Source of the DNA: Nymphaea colorata
Taxonomy: Eukaryota > Streptophyta > Magnoliopsida > Nymphaeales > Nymphaeaceae
Length of the DNA: 64,000 bases
Direction: 5' to 3'
Assembly (NCBI RefSeq): GCF_008831285.2
Contig: NC_045145.1
Location: 11,594,802-11,658,801, forward strand
Made by a program: the position numbers and the translations under genes. This document shows positions 12,531 to 24,204 of this stretch, piece by piece. Within the stretch, counting starts at the first letter, position 1. The number at the start of each line of letters is the position of its first letter. The notes beneath the pieces were generated by a model. That model worked only from the letters and a program-made list of their open reading frames with translations, had not been told where the DNA came from and ran no database searches.

Positions 12531-13510
12531 GCTTCAGATTTTTTGTATGGATAATGGCATACAATTTGTTGTATGAAAAATGGCATAAAATTGCAATTTG
12601 TTTTCCTTTCAAGAATCTCCTTTCCTTTCCTTTAGAAGCACTAATGCCAACTATCAGATTGAAAGCTATTTTTGTCAAAGCTTCGCTTTGCAAGTTCCCT
12701 TCTTTCAAAAAACACTCCTTTCAATCCGATCTTGAAGGAAAATGGAATTTTTTTCTTTTTTGTGATATTCAATAGTAATGGGATACAATTTGTTGTGTGG
12801 AAAATGGCATACAATTTTTGGTATGGTCAATACCAATGGCATACAATTGCCATTGATCCTTTCCTTTTCATACATTGCTTTTCCTTTCATCCTTTTCTTT
12901 CCTAAAAAAGCACTAATGGCATCTGATTTTTGGTATGGTCAATACTAATGGCATATAATTGCAATTGATCCTTTCTTTTCCATCAAGTCCTAACCTTTTC
13001 ATAAATCAGGTCAGATTTCAGTTTCTAAAGGTTAGGTCATATAAGGTTAGAGCAAATAAGGTCACATAAATCAGATAAGGCCAGAGCAAAGCCAGCAAAG
13101 CCTTCTTGTTCACTTTTCATTGATTTTAGGACATCAAAGTTTGATGGACAATTGTCTTTTTCTTTGATCTTTAATGAAACATTAATAGCATACAATTTGT
13201 TGTATGGATAATGGCATCTCATTTTTGGTATAGTCAGCATTAATGGCATACAAATTTTTGGTATGGTCAACACAAATGGCATCTAATTACAATTCATCCT
13301 TTCTTTTCAATAATCTCCTTTCCTTTCAATAATCATCCTTTCCTTTCCATTCATTGGTATGGAAATTGGCATACAATTTTTTGTATGGTCAGCACTAATA
13401 GCATACAATTGCATTTTTTATATGGAAAATGGCATACAATTGTCATTTATTTTTTCCTTTCTATAATTTTATTTTAATAATCTTCTTTCCTTTCCATAAA
13501 TTCCAGAATT
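12531..13510 (+). repeat. Mosaic repeat, block 3
   Basis: Same phrases and orientation as block 1. It contains a nearly complete copy of the roughly 230-bp module at about 13150-13380: AATGAAACATTAATAGCATA, GTTGTATGGATAATGGCATC, TTTTTGGTATGGTCAACAC, TCCTTTCTTTTCAATAATC and CCATTCATTGGTATGG. This is the reverse complement of the copy near 4720-4920. Confidence 0.8.
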
Positions 13511-15215
13511 TCTATTCAATAATCTCCTTCCATTTTTGTTTTCCATTAATGAGACTGAAGGTCACTAATTCAGGTCAAACAAATCTTGAAAAGTGCTGGC
13601 CCTGACCAGGAAAGATGAAATTGCAACTGTATGCCATTCATGCTGACCCTAACCAAAGAGTGAATACCTTTTTGCCCTAATTACCTTATAATTGAATGGC
13701 ATTATTCAGGCAAAATGATATGCACTTTTTTGGTTAATTCTTTCAGCAAACAAAAAAAAATTGTGAGCTCATCACTTTTCATAAGCACACTCCCAAAGCT
13801 TTGGCTTTTCCTATCAGAGAATGAATGGAAAGGAAATTCTAGAATTTGTAGAAAGGAAAGGAGATTATTGAAAAGAAATTCTAGAAAGGAAAAGAGAAAT
13901 GGCAATTGTATGTCATTTTCCATATCAAAAATGCAAGTGTATGCTATTGGTGCTGACCATACAAAAATTTTTATGCCATTATCCATACGAAAAATTGTAT
14001 GTCATTTTTTATACAAAAATGGAATTGTATGTCAGTAGTGCTTCTGAATAAAGGAAAGAAGAAATTACAATTATATGCTATTAGTGCTGACTATCACAAA
14101 AATCTCATGGAAAGGAAATTCTGGAAAGGAAAAGAGAAATGGCAATTGTATGAAATTTTCCATATCAGTTAATAGAAAAGAAAGGATCAATTGTAATTAT
14201 GTGCCATTAGTGCTGACCATACCAAAATTGAGATACCATTAGTGCTGACCATCACACAAATTGTATGCCATTACCGTTGACCCTGACTGAAAGCTCATCA
14301 CTTTTCATAAGCACACTCGCAAAGCTTTTGCTTCCCTTGAGTCAAAGCACTCGCAACTTTGAATTGTTGTAGCTTCTGAATGAAATTGTTGAAGCTTCTG
14401 AATGGAATTGCTGAAGCTTATGAAGTGATTTAGGTCAGATCAAAGCCTTCTTTCACAGACTGAACAGAAAGGAGATTCTTGAAAAGACATTTTGGAAAGG
14501 AAAAGGTTGGATGGACAATTGCAATTAGAGGCCATTATCCATACAACAAATTGAATGTCATTTTCCACATCAATGAATGGAAGGGAAATTATGATTATTG
14601 AAAGGAAGGGAGATTATTGAAAAGAAAGGTTGAATTGCAATTAGATGTCATTAGTGCTGACCATATCAAAAATTGTATGCCATTAGTGCTGACCATACAA
14701 CAAATAAGATGTCATTATCCATACAACAAATTGTATGCCATTATCCATATACAAAATGAAAAGAAAAGGATCTTATTGAAAGAAAAGGAGAAATGACAAT
14801 TGTATACCATTAGTATTAACCATAAAAAAATGAGATGGGATTATCCATCAATCAAATTGTATGCCATTTCCATACAAAAAATAGAATTATATGCCATTAG
14901 TTCTTCTAAAGGAAAGGAAATGAGAAATTGCAATTGTATGCTATTAGTACTGACTATCACAAAAATGTCATGGAAAGGAAATTCTCAAAAGGAAAAGAGA
15001 AATGGAAATTGTATGCCATTTTCCATATCAATTAATGGAAAAGAAATGATCAATTGCAATTATATGTCATTCGTGCTGACCAAACCAAAAATGAGATACC
15101 ATTAGTGCTGACCATCACACAAATTGTAGGACATTAGTGTTGACCCTGACTGAAAGCTCATCATTTTTCATAAGCACACTCGCTTCGCTTTGGCTTTCCG
15201 ATGTCATGAGCAAAG
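13511..15215 (-). repeat. Mosaic repeat, block 4 (mostly inverted orientation)
   Basis: Phrases are mostly in the ATTGTATGCCATTAGTGCTG orientation, opposite to block 3. A full module copy lies at about 14565-14760. The phrase CTCATCACTTTTCATAAGCA is present near 13,767 and 14,293, with a one-base variant near 15,157. Blocks 3 and 4 together form another imperfect inverted arrangement, like block 2. Confidence 0.78.
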
Positions 15216-15580
15216 CAAATCAGATTGATACTCGCAACTTTCAATGACATGTGCACTGACGTTGACTTTGACATTGGCTCGTGACGGGGCGTGACATGAC
15301 ACGCTTCACTTTGCGAGTGCTTTGATCAGCCAAAGAGCTTTCTTCTAAATAGGAGGTAAGGAAGTTGCCGAAAGTGAAGCGCTCCCCCCTTGGGAGCATT
15401 TTCTTCCTCCTTTTCGTTCTACTTAGGTGGAGCAATCAAACTCTATCTCGACATAATAGAATAAAAAAGAGGGCTGCCTGTGTAGACACAACGAAAAAAT
15501 GTGGACACTCCCCAAGGACAATCTTTCAAATACACAAACAGAAAGACCCATTTTTCTTTTCTTTGCTGATTCTTCAAAAT
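15216..15580. other. Spacer downstream of the nad4 remnant
   Basis: Continuation of mitochondrial-like DNA just 3' of nad4 exon 4 (minus strand). It carries the CTTTGCGAGTGCTTTG phrase near 15,310. No gene recognised. Confidence 0.4.
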
Positions 15581-15581
15581 G

Positions 15582-15672
15582 TCATTTCCCATGTTGCACT
15601 AAGTTACTTACGGATGTATGCATGTGGTCCAGGAACACTTTGGGGTGAACACCCATCCGAACAAGTAGGGTC
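15582..15672 (-). pseudogene. nad4: nad4 exon 4 (pseudogene fragment)
   Basis: NAD4 is a membrane subunit of mitochondrial respiratory complex I (NADH:ubiquinone oxidoreductase). On the minus strand this exon reads LVRMGVHPKVFLDHMHTSVS and then NLVQHGK before TGA, matching the C-terminus that plant nad4 encodes in its short last exon of about 89 nt. The final two residues of the usual end are missing because the stop comes early. A few substitutions are visible (W to R, Y to H, C to H). Exon 3 lies about 2.1 kb upstream on the same strand, separated by the expected intron, so the order is that of a mitochondrial gene, not a spliced cDNA. It is dead because exon 3 is frameshifted and exons 1 and 2 were not found. 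Confidence 0.9.
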
Positions 15673-17800
15673 AATAGTTCAGCATTTAGGCCGTAACATA
15701 AGGCAACAAACCCTACAAATGCTCGCCGAACCGAGCTAGGTAGTCGCCTATCACTATGCTCACCAACCAACCTCGACTTTGATTCTTATTATTCCTACTA
15801 TTTTCAATATTTCCAAACCATAAATCAGGATTGTTTCCAGCCTTCCCACATGATATAAGCGCTCTTGAGTGGGGTGGGCCATCATTTGCCAGGTCTTGGA
15901 GTTCCTGTCGTATCATGTGGTTGGGGTTAGACTCTTTCAGATCTGGCACCTGTGCCCGACCCGGTCCAGCAGCTCTAAGTGACTCTATGTCCGGTCGTGC
16001 GTGGTATGTTCGCGATTCGTAAAAATGGAACGCATCGCTCCTACGACCTTGACAAGCTTTTTTTCTTGGGCTGGGATAGCATCATGATAGGCTTCGCTTC
16101 TTAGACCGGCTTCGCTTCTTAGACCGGCTTCCCAGCCATTGCAAACACTAAGCGAGAACGGTCAGGAGCGCACACACAAACAATGTCGTTGCGTTGCATG
16201 GGGAAAACACAACCGTCCGGCCTGCCCTACCGGATTAGGTATGGGAAGGCCTTTCCTTCAAAGGGAGACCCAGATTCTTAAAGAAAGAGCTATGATATTG
16301 AGTAGAAAACAGAAGCCTAGATCTATGTCCCTTAATGAATCGAACAGCCCTTCGACCTTCATTTGATTTTTGACAGCCGACATAGATCTCATGAGACCCA
16401 CCCACTCTGACTATGAGAAAAGCCCTACCCTTTTCCTTCGCTACTAGAATCCTTCCACCACCACTCTGAAGTTAGCCGGTGGCACCGGACGTCGAATTGA
16501 TCATGTAATGTGCAACGTCCATCAATGATGATTAATTAATGTCCATTGATTTAAACTCCTTCTCCCTCAAAAAATATTGAGTTTAACCATATGGAATTCG
16601 ACTCACTCTCGTATGGCTCACCCTTGAGCCCTAGGTAGGTCGGCCGGGTCTTTCCTTGTTGTTTTGTTTTATTTTATTCCCGCCACGAGAAAGATGTATG
16701 GAAGAGGTATGCCCAGCACATGGAGGATCCATTGAGTGTGTTTGTTGTATGGGTAGGAAACTGTATGATCTTTTCCCCTATGGAAGAAAGAAAGAGGTCA
16801 GTGCTACGGCCCCCTATTGTTTGATCCAATATTGGTTGGGACGAGCCCTGGGTTCTTGGTTTGATCTAGCGGTCCTTGCTTTTTTTTTCATAAAGCTGTC
16901 AAATGGAGCCTTCTTGACTACACAGGGCAAAGTTTTTTTACTTGCAACGTGTGCCCCCTTTCGTTGAGTGTCCCACCTGGTTCACTTACAGGAGTGTTGG
17001 CATACCAAGCACTTGCTTGGTGCTCCTGCTGGCCGCTTGGTGGGCTCCACACTCGTTATCCTGACTATTCTCTCCACTAGGGCCCCCTCCCATTGCTCTA
17101 GCCATAAGTGTTGGCAGCTCCAGCTCTCACCCGTAGGAGCCCACCCTGCGAGGCCAAAGTGGGCTCCGCGGTCAGCCCCCTCCCTCTTCATTGATTCGAA
17201 TTATGTGGCAGGATCTCTCGCTTTTTTTGCCAGCCAAATCTAGAGAGATACTACGAGTCCTCCATCCCAGATTCCCTCGCCGCAGCCATCTGGTTCACCG
17301 CTACTACCAAAAACTCTCTTGCGTTCATTACGAATGTCAATAATATCTCGGACCATGAAACGAAGACCATCATCGTGCTTCTGGTTTCCATTCCCAAACT
17401 CATATTGGAGGCGCAAGCCCCTTCGTGCTCTGCCATAAGAACTTGGAGTCTGTATCATGGTGAAGGTAAGATAACATTGTGATTCTTGCTCAAAAAATGG
17501 ACCGAACGCGTACGAGTTATTGGCTCGTCCGACCCGGCAGCATTCATGAGTTGTTTGTTCAATTGTCCCTCGAAGACACGGTTGAGAAGTGCCATGCATG
17601 GTCACCCTCCATCCTTTCTTTCTCTCGGTCCCACCCCAACCCTCAAGAAATGGATTAAAAAAGGGGGGCACTTCTGCAACATGCTATGCCACCCACGACT
17701 GATGAGGGAAGTCGCATTTGTCCCATCACAAGCACCTACAATGTCGTGATCTCACTGGTTAACTCTTTCTTTTTTGGTAGTTCAACGGAATCAAAGGTAT
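15673..17800 (-). other. Group II intron nad4i1399 (degraded)
   Basis: This is the stretch between nad4 exon 3 and exon 4 on the minus strand, about 2.1 kb. Its 3' end carries a clear domain V about 55 nt before exon 4. Several frames cross it (for example 17240-17671 minus and 16656-16967 plus), but they lie within intron and have no recognisable product, and no maturase motif was seen. A short tandem (CTTCTTAGACCGG twice, near 16,100-16,130) is present. The exact 5' splice site was not resolved. Confidence 0.75.
15728..15761 (-). ncRNA. Group II intron domain V of nad4i1399
   Basis: The minus strand reads GAGCATAGTGATAGGCGACT and ends CTACCTAGCTCGGTTC, 34 nt in all. It starts with the conserved GAGC (catalytic AGC triad) and closes with GGTTC, giving the usual hairpin with a GCGA-type loop. 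It precedes exon 4 by about 55 nt, the room needed for domain VI. Domain V is the catalytic core of group II ribozymes. Confidence 0.88.
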
Positions 17801-18195
17801 AAATATTGGAACTTCTCTGTTGTTTGGGTCGGAGAATTTATGGAGGAAATCAGGTTTGAAATTTCCAAAAACCGCATGATTATATGGCCAAAGGGAATAC
17901 ACCGTGCCTAAAATCATCCCAAGCACTGCTAATGTATCTACTAAGCTATTTCTTTGGAAAGGTCCTACTGAGATGGGAAATTCCCCTATAAAGCTGCTAG
18001 TACCAAGTGAACTCATATTGGCCAAAGTGGAAGATAAGGAAATGGTACGGAGATTCGACATGGTGCTCATTGAACCTCTGTAATATCTAACAAATCATAT
18101 AGAACACCAACACATAGAAAAAGGGCTGAAGGAACCGGTCCATGACTTGAGATCGATAGAATGCTACCTCCAATTCCCTCTATGTTCGATAGATC
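17801..18195 (-). pseudogene. nad4: nad4 exon 3 (pseudogene)
   Basis: The minus strand opens with NIEGIGGSILS and continues HGPVPSALFLCVGVLYD. After a frame break it resumes MSTMSNLRTISLSSTLANMS, GTSSFIGEFPISVGPFQRNS, LGMILGTVYSLWPYN and FKPDFLHKFSDPNNREV, in the order of nad4 exon 3 (about 141 codons). Near 18,080-18,090 some 16 bp appear to be missing (the RHKTRL segment), which shifts the frame. Residues at several positions are those of the unedited gene (P and S in FPISVG, P in LWPYN, P in SDPN), where mature plant NAD4 usually has leucine after C-to-U editing. The copy therefore came from mitochondrial DNA, not from edited RNA. Confidence 0.92.
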
Positions 18196-19980
18196 CAAAT
18201 CTTCCCTCCCCCCCCCCCCCACAACAGAGTATGCCGATTACCCCCGAACCATACAAGAGAGTTACCACCTATCATATGGCTTTCTAACTTCCACTTCTTT
18301 TCTTGGTCGTTCCGCTCCTTCGGATTGAAGGAAAAGAGAAAACCCACATTTTTGACCTACCTGCTTTCTACCCACATTCTCTCCCCAGTTCTGGAGTCTC
18401 ACTCACATCATGGACCCCCACCCCAACTAACTCTATCTTCCTTATCAGTGAACCGGAGCATAGTGCATAGGTACTCTTCTACATAGTGGGGACGAGACGA
18501 GTGACATACTACGATCACATACAGAAGTGTGTGCTGCCCTTTGGCTCAAAAATCTATATGGAACCTCTCCACAACTCCCATTCCTTGTTGGGGTCCTATC
18601 AGGATAGGTAGGCCCAAGCTCCCCCCCCCCCGACTGAGCACACATAGTTCCCCAGGACTGACAAACAAAGAGGGGTATCGACCGTCAAAGAAAGGCACTG
18701 CCCCCCCCCCCTTCCCCCTCCGGGATTTCACTTTCCTTATCTACGCACGCACTGAGTCAGCACTGGCGAAAACAAAGAGATCAATTTTACAGAAGAAGAA
18801 GGGGCGGGGGCCCCCTTTTTTTGGGATGTGTTTCCCCAACGGCCAGCCAGTGGCTGCAGAAATAAACTCGGGTGGTTGGGTTCGTGTTTTCTTTTTCATT
18901 CTTCAGAGAGCTTCTCATTCATTTAGAGAAGCTTGCTTCCATGCCGGGGATGGGTCAAGCCCAATGAAGCTGCAGCAGAGAGTCAGAGGAGATGAGGGCC
19001 CCAGTCAGGATCCATGGGTTGGACCACAGGCTACAATCCTTCCATGACAAGAGAAGGGCAGCATCCTCGTTGTCAGACCAGAACTTGAAACGGGAGCTAG
19101 TCATTCCCACCTCCCCACCCTTGCTTAGCATTCCACTTGTGATCCTGGATGCAGTGGAGGATTTGGATAAATGTGCTCGACCATCAAACAAATCATTGAA
19201 AGCCTCGATCAAGAAGAAAGGAATCTCTTTCATGTGAACGGTTGTATTGAATGGTTTTTTGTGCTATACACCACGTTGAGAAAGACCAACCTCCTATGCA
19301 TAGTACCGGGTACCTCGAAAGGGAGGTGCTCCTTAGAATGCCACGGACGAATGTTCAAAATGCAATGTCAGGGTTAACTCGAAAAAAGATAGGATTGTGC
19401 AGGATGGGCCCCTCGGGTGTCCATATTTTGGCCGAGTTCCCCGTACCTCTGGCTCCTATGTTATGTGGTCGTAATCTATTGTTACGTTCCACCTTGCCAG
19501 AAATCCAAGGTTCCACACGAGCTCCTGTTCTGCAGCGTGGTGGCAGGACCACTAGGGGATTGGCTCCGGGTGTAGGGTCAAATCTGCAGGGTCATGCAAA
19601 TACATAGGCTCCTTCCCTTCTACCGAGTTTTTCAGAAGTCGCTTTTCGTTCTACGGTCCCTAAGAGCAAAGGGTGTGGTAGGTAGTACGGGCCCTCTGAC
19701 TTCCAGTGTTGTGTTGTGCGTCTCCTGCAAAGTGAATGAAGGGAAGTTGAAGCTTGGAAAGCCGATGACCGCTAGGTTTATGTAGTAGTCGACCATATAA
19801 AGCTCGCTAAGCTTCCCCCCCCCCCACCACCTTACAATGGTAGTCAGCATGAAACTTCTATAAGTAACTTGTCAAGCTTTATAATGCTTTGCTTCTTGGT
19901 TTTGTAGTGCTATATGAGGACCCTTCATTCCTAATGCCTAGCCGCCCTACACCAAAGTCGATCTTTTAGGCTGATTCAAA
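18196..19980 (-). other. Partial group II intron nad4i976 and following mitochondrial-like DNA
   Basis: Upstream of nad4 exon 3 on the minus strand lies the 3' end of intron nad4i976, shown by its domain V. How far the intron extends to the right is unknown because exon 2 was not found. Runs of C on the plus strand occur at 18208-18220 (between domain V and exon 3), 18621-18631, 18701-18711 and 19815-19825. Frames here (for example 18529-19047) are intronic and have no recognisable product. Confidence 0.6.
18246..18281 (-). ncRNA. Group II intron domain V of nad4i976
   Basis: On the minus strand this 36-nt hairpin starts AGCCATATGATAGG and ends CTTGTATGGTTC. The lower stem pairs AGCCATA with TATGGTT (one G-U pair), and the AGC triad is intact. 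It sits about 50 nt before exon 3. Confidence 0.87.
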
Positions 19981-20620
19981 TCACTCTGATAATGGTTGTT
20001 TCAGGACATCATCATCAAGGAAGGAGAAATTGGAATTGTCTTTCCTTTTTATCTTCAATGAAATGCTAATGGCATACAATTTATTGTATGGATAATGGCA
20101 TCTCATTTTTGGTATGGTTGGCTCTAGTGGCATACAATTTTTGGTATGGTCAATACTAATGACATCTAATTGGAATTCATCCTTTCTTTTCAATAATCTC
20201 CTTTCCTTTCAATAATCATCTTTTCTTTTCCATTCATTGGTATGGAAAATGACATACAATAACAATTTTTGGTATGCTTAGCACTAATGGCATATAAATT
20301 TTGGTATGGTCAGTACTAATGACATATAATTGCAATTGATCCTTTCCTTTCCATAAATTGCTTTCCTTTCCATAATTTTCTTTCCATAAATTCCATCATT
20401 TCCTTTCCATTAAAGATACTAAATCAGTGACCTTATTGAAAGGTTAGGCCTAATGACAATTAGATGCCATTAGTGCTTACCACACTAAAATCAATGTTGG
20501 TATGGAAAATGACATACAATTTGTTGTATGGATAATGGCATCTAATTGCAATGTTTTGTATAGTCAGCACTAATGGCATACAATTGCCATTTTGCTTTTC
20601 CTTTCCATTCATTCCTTTCC
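19981..20620 (+). repeat. Mosaic repeat, block 5
   Basis: Same orientation as blocks 1 and 3. A module copy lies at about 20045-20260 (AATGAAATGCTAATGGCATA, TTTTTGGTATGGTCAATACT, TCCTTTCTTTTCAATAATC, CCATTCATTGGTATGG). Confidence 0.8.
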
Positions 20621-22801
20621 ATAATCTCCTGACCATCAATCCGTAAGACCTTGATCCCTTCTTTCAGAAAGCATGCACTCACAAATCTTTGGCTTTGCTC
20701 GTGACGTGACGTGTAGTGAAGCATTTTCTTTAGGAAGCTTCTACGACGAGTCGCTTCTCCCCTTCGCCACTCTCTCCTCTTTGGCTCCGAAAGCTCTTCG
20801 AGCTTCCAGGTGAGCTTATGCAGACTCTACACCTCTTTGATTGGTAGGCAGGCGCCCTACTTAAGTGACCCTACGAAAGAAGTCTATACTATAATGGTTT
20901 CCATCGTGATGTTGTGGTTAGGCCGACTACTCTACTATAGGCTACTTCTAGCTTCCATAGTGGCTTGGGTGTAGCTAGAGTGAGTATTGGTATGGAATGA
21001 ATGCTTCAAACAAAGGCGAGCAGTAGAAGCTCTTCGTAGGCCATCAAGTGTAGTCTACTAAAAGAGACAAAAGGTTTGACGACGAAGCTAGGGCTTTGTT
21101 CTTGGACACAAAGACTATGAAGTTCTCAGCAGTCCTTAGAGATGGAATGTCCACTTCTCTTATTCCATCTATGACAGTGCTGATAGCTTGTAGTGAACAG
21201 CCCCCCACGAAAGAGGTGCTTCAGAAAGTAGTTCAGGTGAACAGCCCCCCGTTCTACTATGAGTTAGATGAATGAGAGCATAATGTCTGCTTGTTGCCAA
21301 ACCAACCAGTTTGCCTTTTGAATCAACAAAGTCGGGCGAGTAGAGCATACCCTTTGTTGTTGGGGCAAAAAAATAGTAGGTCTTTTTTTGTTGTATTGTA
21401 ATCGGTTGGGGGAAGCTACCGCTTCTACAACTGCTCAGCTTCCTTGTCTTGCTTCTAGCTCTACTTGATTGGCTTGCCTATCTTCTCTCGCGCTTGTTTG
21501 TGCGAAGGCAAAGAATCTTTTTGTTTTCACTGGATCACTTTCATCAAAGCGAAAGATCTGATCCAACAGAAATTGAGCATGGCTATGGCTAGGTGACCAT
21601 TCCATATGAAGCCATAACCTTTGATATTGGATAGAGAGATCCCTGTAGATCTAAAGATAGAATAGATGCTCATGGATCCATTGATTCAGAATCGATCCAA
21701 ATTCTTCATTCTTCTTGTCTCTCTCAGCCCCCCGCCGCGAAGCTGACCCATGGCACAGTGCCCATTCACTTCGCGTGGGAAGGCAATGAAGTGTCGTTCA
21801 AGAGACCGCAGCGGAGTGCAGAAGCTGCGACATGAAGTTCCTTACCGATGTTGGATCTCGCAGGTGCCACCTATAGGTAGGTGGTGCATGTGTTATGTTT
21901 GGAGTTGTCGTTCGTGCACCTATCCCCAATGGAAGAATGAGTGGTCTGTTCCCCTGCATATCATGGCCTTACCACTCGGTCCCCGATGGCCAGTGGGGTA
22001 TTCTGTATTGCTCACGTTCATTTGTGAAAGTGTTCCCCACGTGTGTTGGACACGTTTTTGCTATAGGAAGTACAGTTATGAAAGTGACATCGACACATTT
22101 CAGGTTCAACTCCTCGCGGCACCTATAGGTTGGGCTGGGGCGGAGCACTCTTTTTTTCTGTGTGGGATGATGTCGGGGAGAGAAGGGAATGCGTCGAGGC
22201 GGCAAACAACAACACAACCACATTTGTCTTCCCTCCATGAGATATGCCTAGCGTTAGAAGAACAGTAGCATATAAGATATGCCTAGCGATTCAGTCAGAG
22301 TTCGGAGACATACTAGACTGGTAACCAACCAAATCATGACCATATTATGAGATAACTTTGAAATGGCAAACTGTCTAAAGAGGAGCTCTCACTGCCAGTT
22401 TAGTCAAAACTTGACTGGTCATTTCGGCATCTGAAATGTCCTCCAAACACTAGTGAATCGTATGGAGTACACTGAGTTTTTGTTTTGTATGTAGTTTGGT
22501 AAGCCCATAGGTTTGGGGGAACTTTGGTACGGCTACTAATCTTTGACTAAGCGCATGGATGAAGCGTAGCGTTGGTCTGAGCCTCGACTATAGATTAATC
22601 GTGGCAACTAAGGGCCCTGCTCCACTCCAAGAATATGCATTTATATTATACATTGAATGAAATAGTATATCAATCCCCAGCCCAGATGAGTTTGGCATAG
22701 CTCATACATGAAGCAGGCGGTAGATGCCCACTTTAGGAAATGACCATGTGCTCATAGATCATCATTACTCGATGACGGATCTGGGATCTCTTATCGGAAC
22801 T
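20621..22801. other. Mitochondrial-like spacer, no recognised gene
   Basis: Frames at 21750-22268 plus and 21969-22238 minus overlap and match nothing I know. A 29-bp stretch at 21041-21069 is repeated with one mismatch at 46863-46891 in the nuclear part. No RNA gene was seen. Confidence 0.35.
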
Positions 22802-23234
22802 ACTCTGGGCACTGCTGTCTCGATTTTCGTTACCCATGTTCACATTGGTCCTTCTTCCAACTCAGCCTCTATCCCGACTCACCTTGATACATATCACGCC
22901 GATTCCATTCTAGTCCCATTTTCTTTAGTATGTTGATCATAGTAGTTGAGTGAGCTTCTTTGCTTCTTTCCACTAGCCTTGACTGGCGCTACAGTTGCAT
23001 GACAACAAGAAGGCAAAGTCATTGCGATACCAACACAAGTCTCGTAGTAATCACCGTAAACTGCGAAGAGCCTAGTGAGAGGAGGTGATAGGCGTATCGA
23101 GCCAAAAGAGCAAACCTCACATCAATGACTAGGTGACCCAATTGCTTTTGCTTTAGCAGCCGTTCAGCCAAGCTCAAGATCCAAGACCAGAACCTGAGCT
23201 ATCAACTAGAGCGGCCCTGCCTAAAGAGCTAGCT
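22802..23234 (+). repeat. Direct repeat of about 420 bp, copy 1
   Basis: Begins near ACTCTGGGC..GCTGTCTCGATT and ends CTAAAGAGCTAGCT. It is strongly similar, with scattered substitutions and small indels, to 23793-24204. Shared landmarks include CTTCCAACTCAGCCTCTATC, GATCATAGTAGTTGAGTGAG and CAAACCTCACATCAATGACT. A 70-residue frame at 22724-22936 overlaps it and is not recognised. Confidence 0.85.
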
Positions 23235-23792
23235 GACCATGCATTCCATGTTGCCGCCAACTGCCCCACCCGCAGAAAGTCTCTCAGTAGTCAAAAGTGG
23301 AAGCAGAAACAGAAGCAGCAAGTGTAGGACTTCCGAAGCGCTCAAGTTTTCGATGAAGGATCCCAAATGCAAATGCCTGACTGCTTAGGCCATGCATTGC
23401 TTCCAGCAACACCATTGCATTCTTGGTTGATAATCTAAGTCGTAGCTATGCAACTTCTATAGATCCAGGAATTGGAACTGTTCAAAGAAGTTTTCTTGTT
23501 CTGTATTACTTGAAAGTCAAGCTCTTTGAAGCAAGCCAAGCAGAACAGAAGATAGAGGAAACTGGAACTTTAGCTAGTAGACAAATTCAAGCGGTACTTT
23601 CATTAAATCACATACCCAACCAAGAAACAGGTCTTGGAATCGACTTAGAGAAAACAACTGCTTTTCTATTAGAGAGTACGGTTCAAGTGGAACTGAGACT
23701 TGAACCTGAGACTCAAGGTCAAGTGCCCACGTCACTATCCGGTCCGGTAAGTGAAAATCAGAACGCATGTGGAAGGTACAGCTCAGGCACCT
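23235..23792. other. Spacer between the two direct repeats
   Basis: A 158-residue frame (23423-23899, plus) covers much of it and runs into repeat copy 2. It has no recognisable domain, its tail is only the repeat read in one frame, and it is probably not a gene. Confidence 0.35.
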
Positions 23793-24204
23793 ACTGGGCG
23801 CTACTGTCTCGATTTCCGTTACTCATGTTCATATTGGTCCTCCTTCCAACTCAGCCTCTATCCCTACTCACCTTGATACATATTCCGATTCCATTCTAGT
23901 CCCATTTTCTTATATCTTGATCATAGTAGTTGAGTGAGCTTCTTTGCTTCTTTCCACTAGCCTTGACTGGCACTACAGTTGCACAACAAGGCAAAGCCAT
24001 CGCGATACCAACCAAGTCTTGTAGTAATCGCCATGAACTGCGAAGAGCCTAGCGAGAGGAGGCGATAGCCGTATCAAGCCAGAAGAGCAAACCTCACATC
24101 AATGACTAGTTGACCCAGTTGCTTTAGCAGCCGTTCAATTGAGCAAGAGCTCCAAGACCAGAACCTGAGCTATCAACCAGAGTGCCCTACCTAAAGAGCT
24201 AGCT
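23793..24204 (+). repeat. Direct repeat of about 420 bp, copy 2
   Basis: Second copy of the repeat at 22802-23234. It ends CTAAAGAGCTAGCT exactly where mosaic block 6 begins, so block 6 or the repeat may have been inserted or recombined at this point. Confidence 0.85.

Noticed and set aside
17240-17671. 143-codon minus-strand frame
   Set aside because: Inside intron nad4i1399 on the nad4 strand; no maturase or other motif.
18529-19047. 172-codon frame upstream of nad4 exon 3
   Set aside because: Lies in the group II intron nad4i976 region on the opposite strand and is held open by poly-C runs; no family resemblance.
23423-23899. 158-codon frame in the mitochondrial-like part
   Set aside because: No recognisable domain; its C-terminal part is a frame through the duplicated 420-bp repeat, whose other copy is not in a matching frame.
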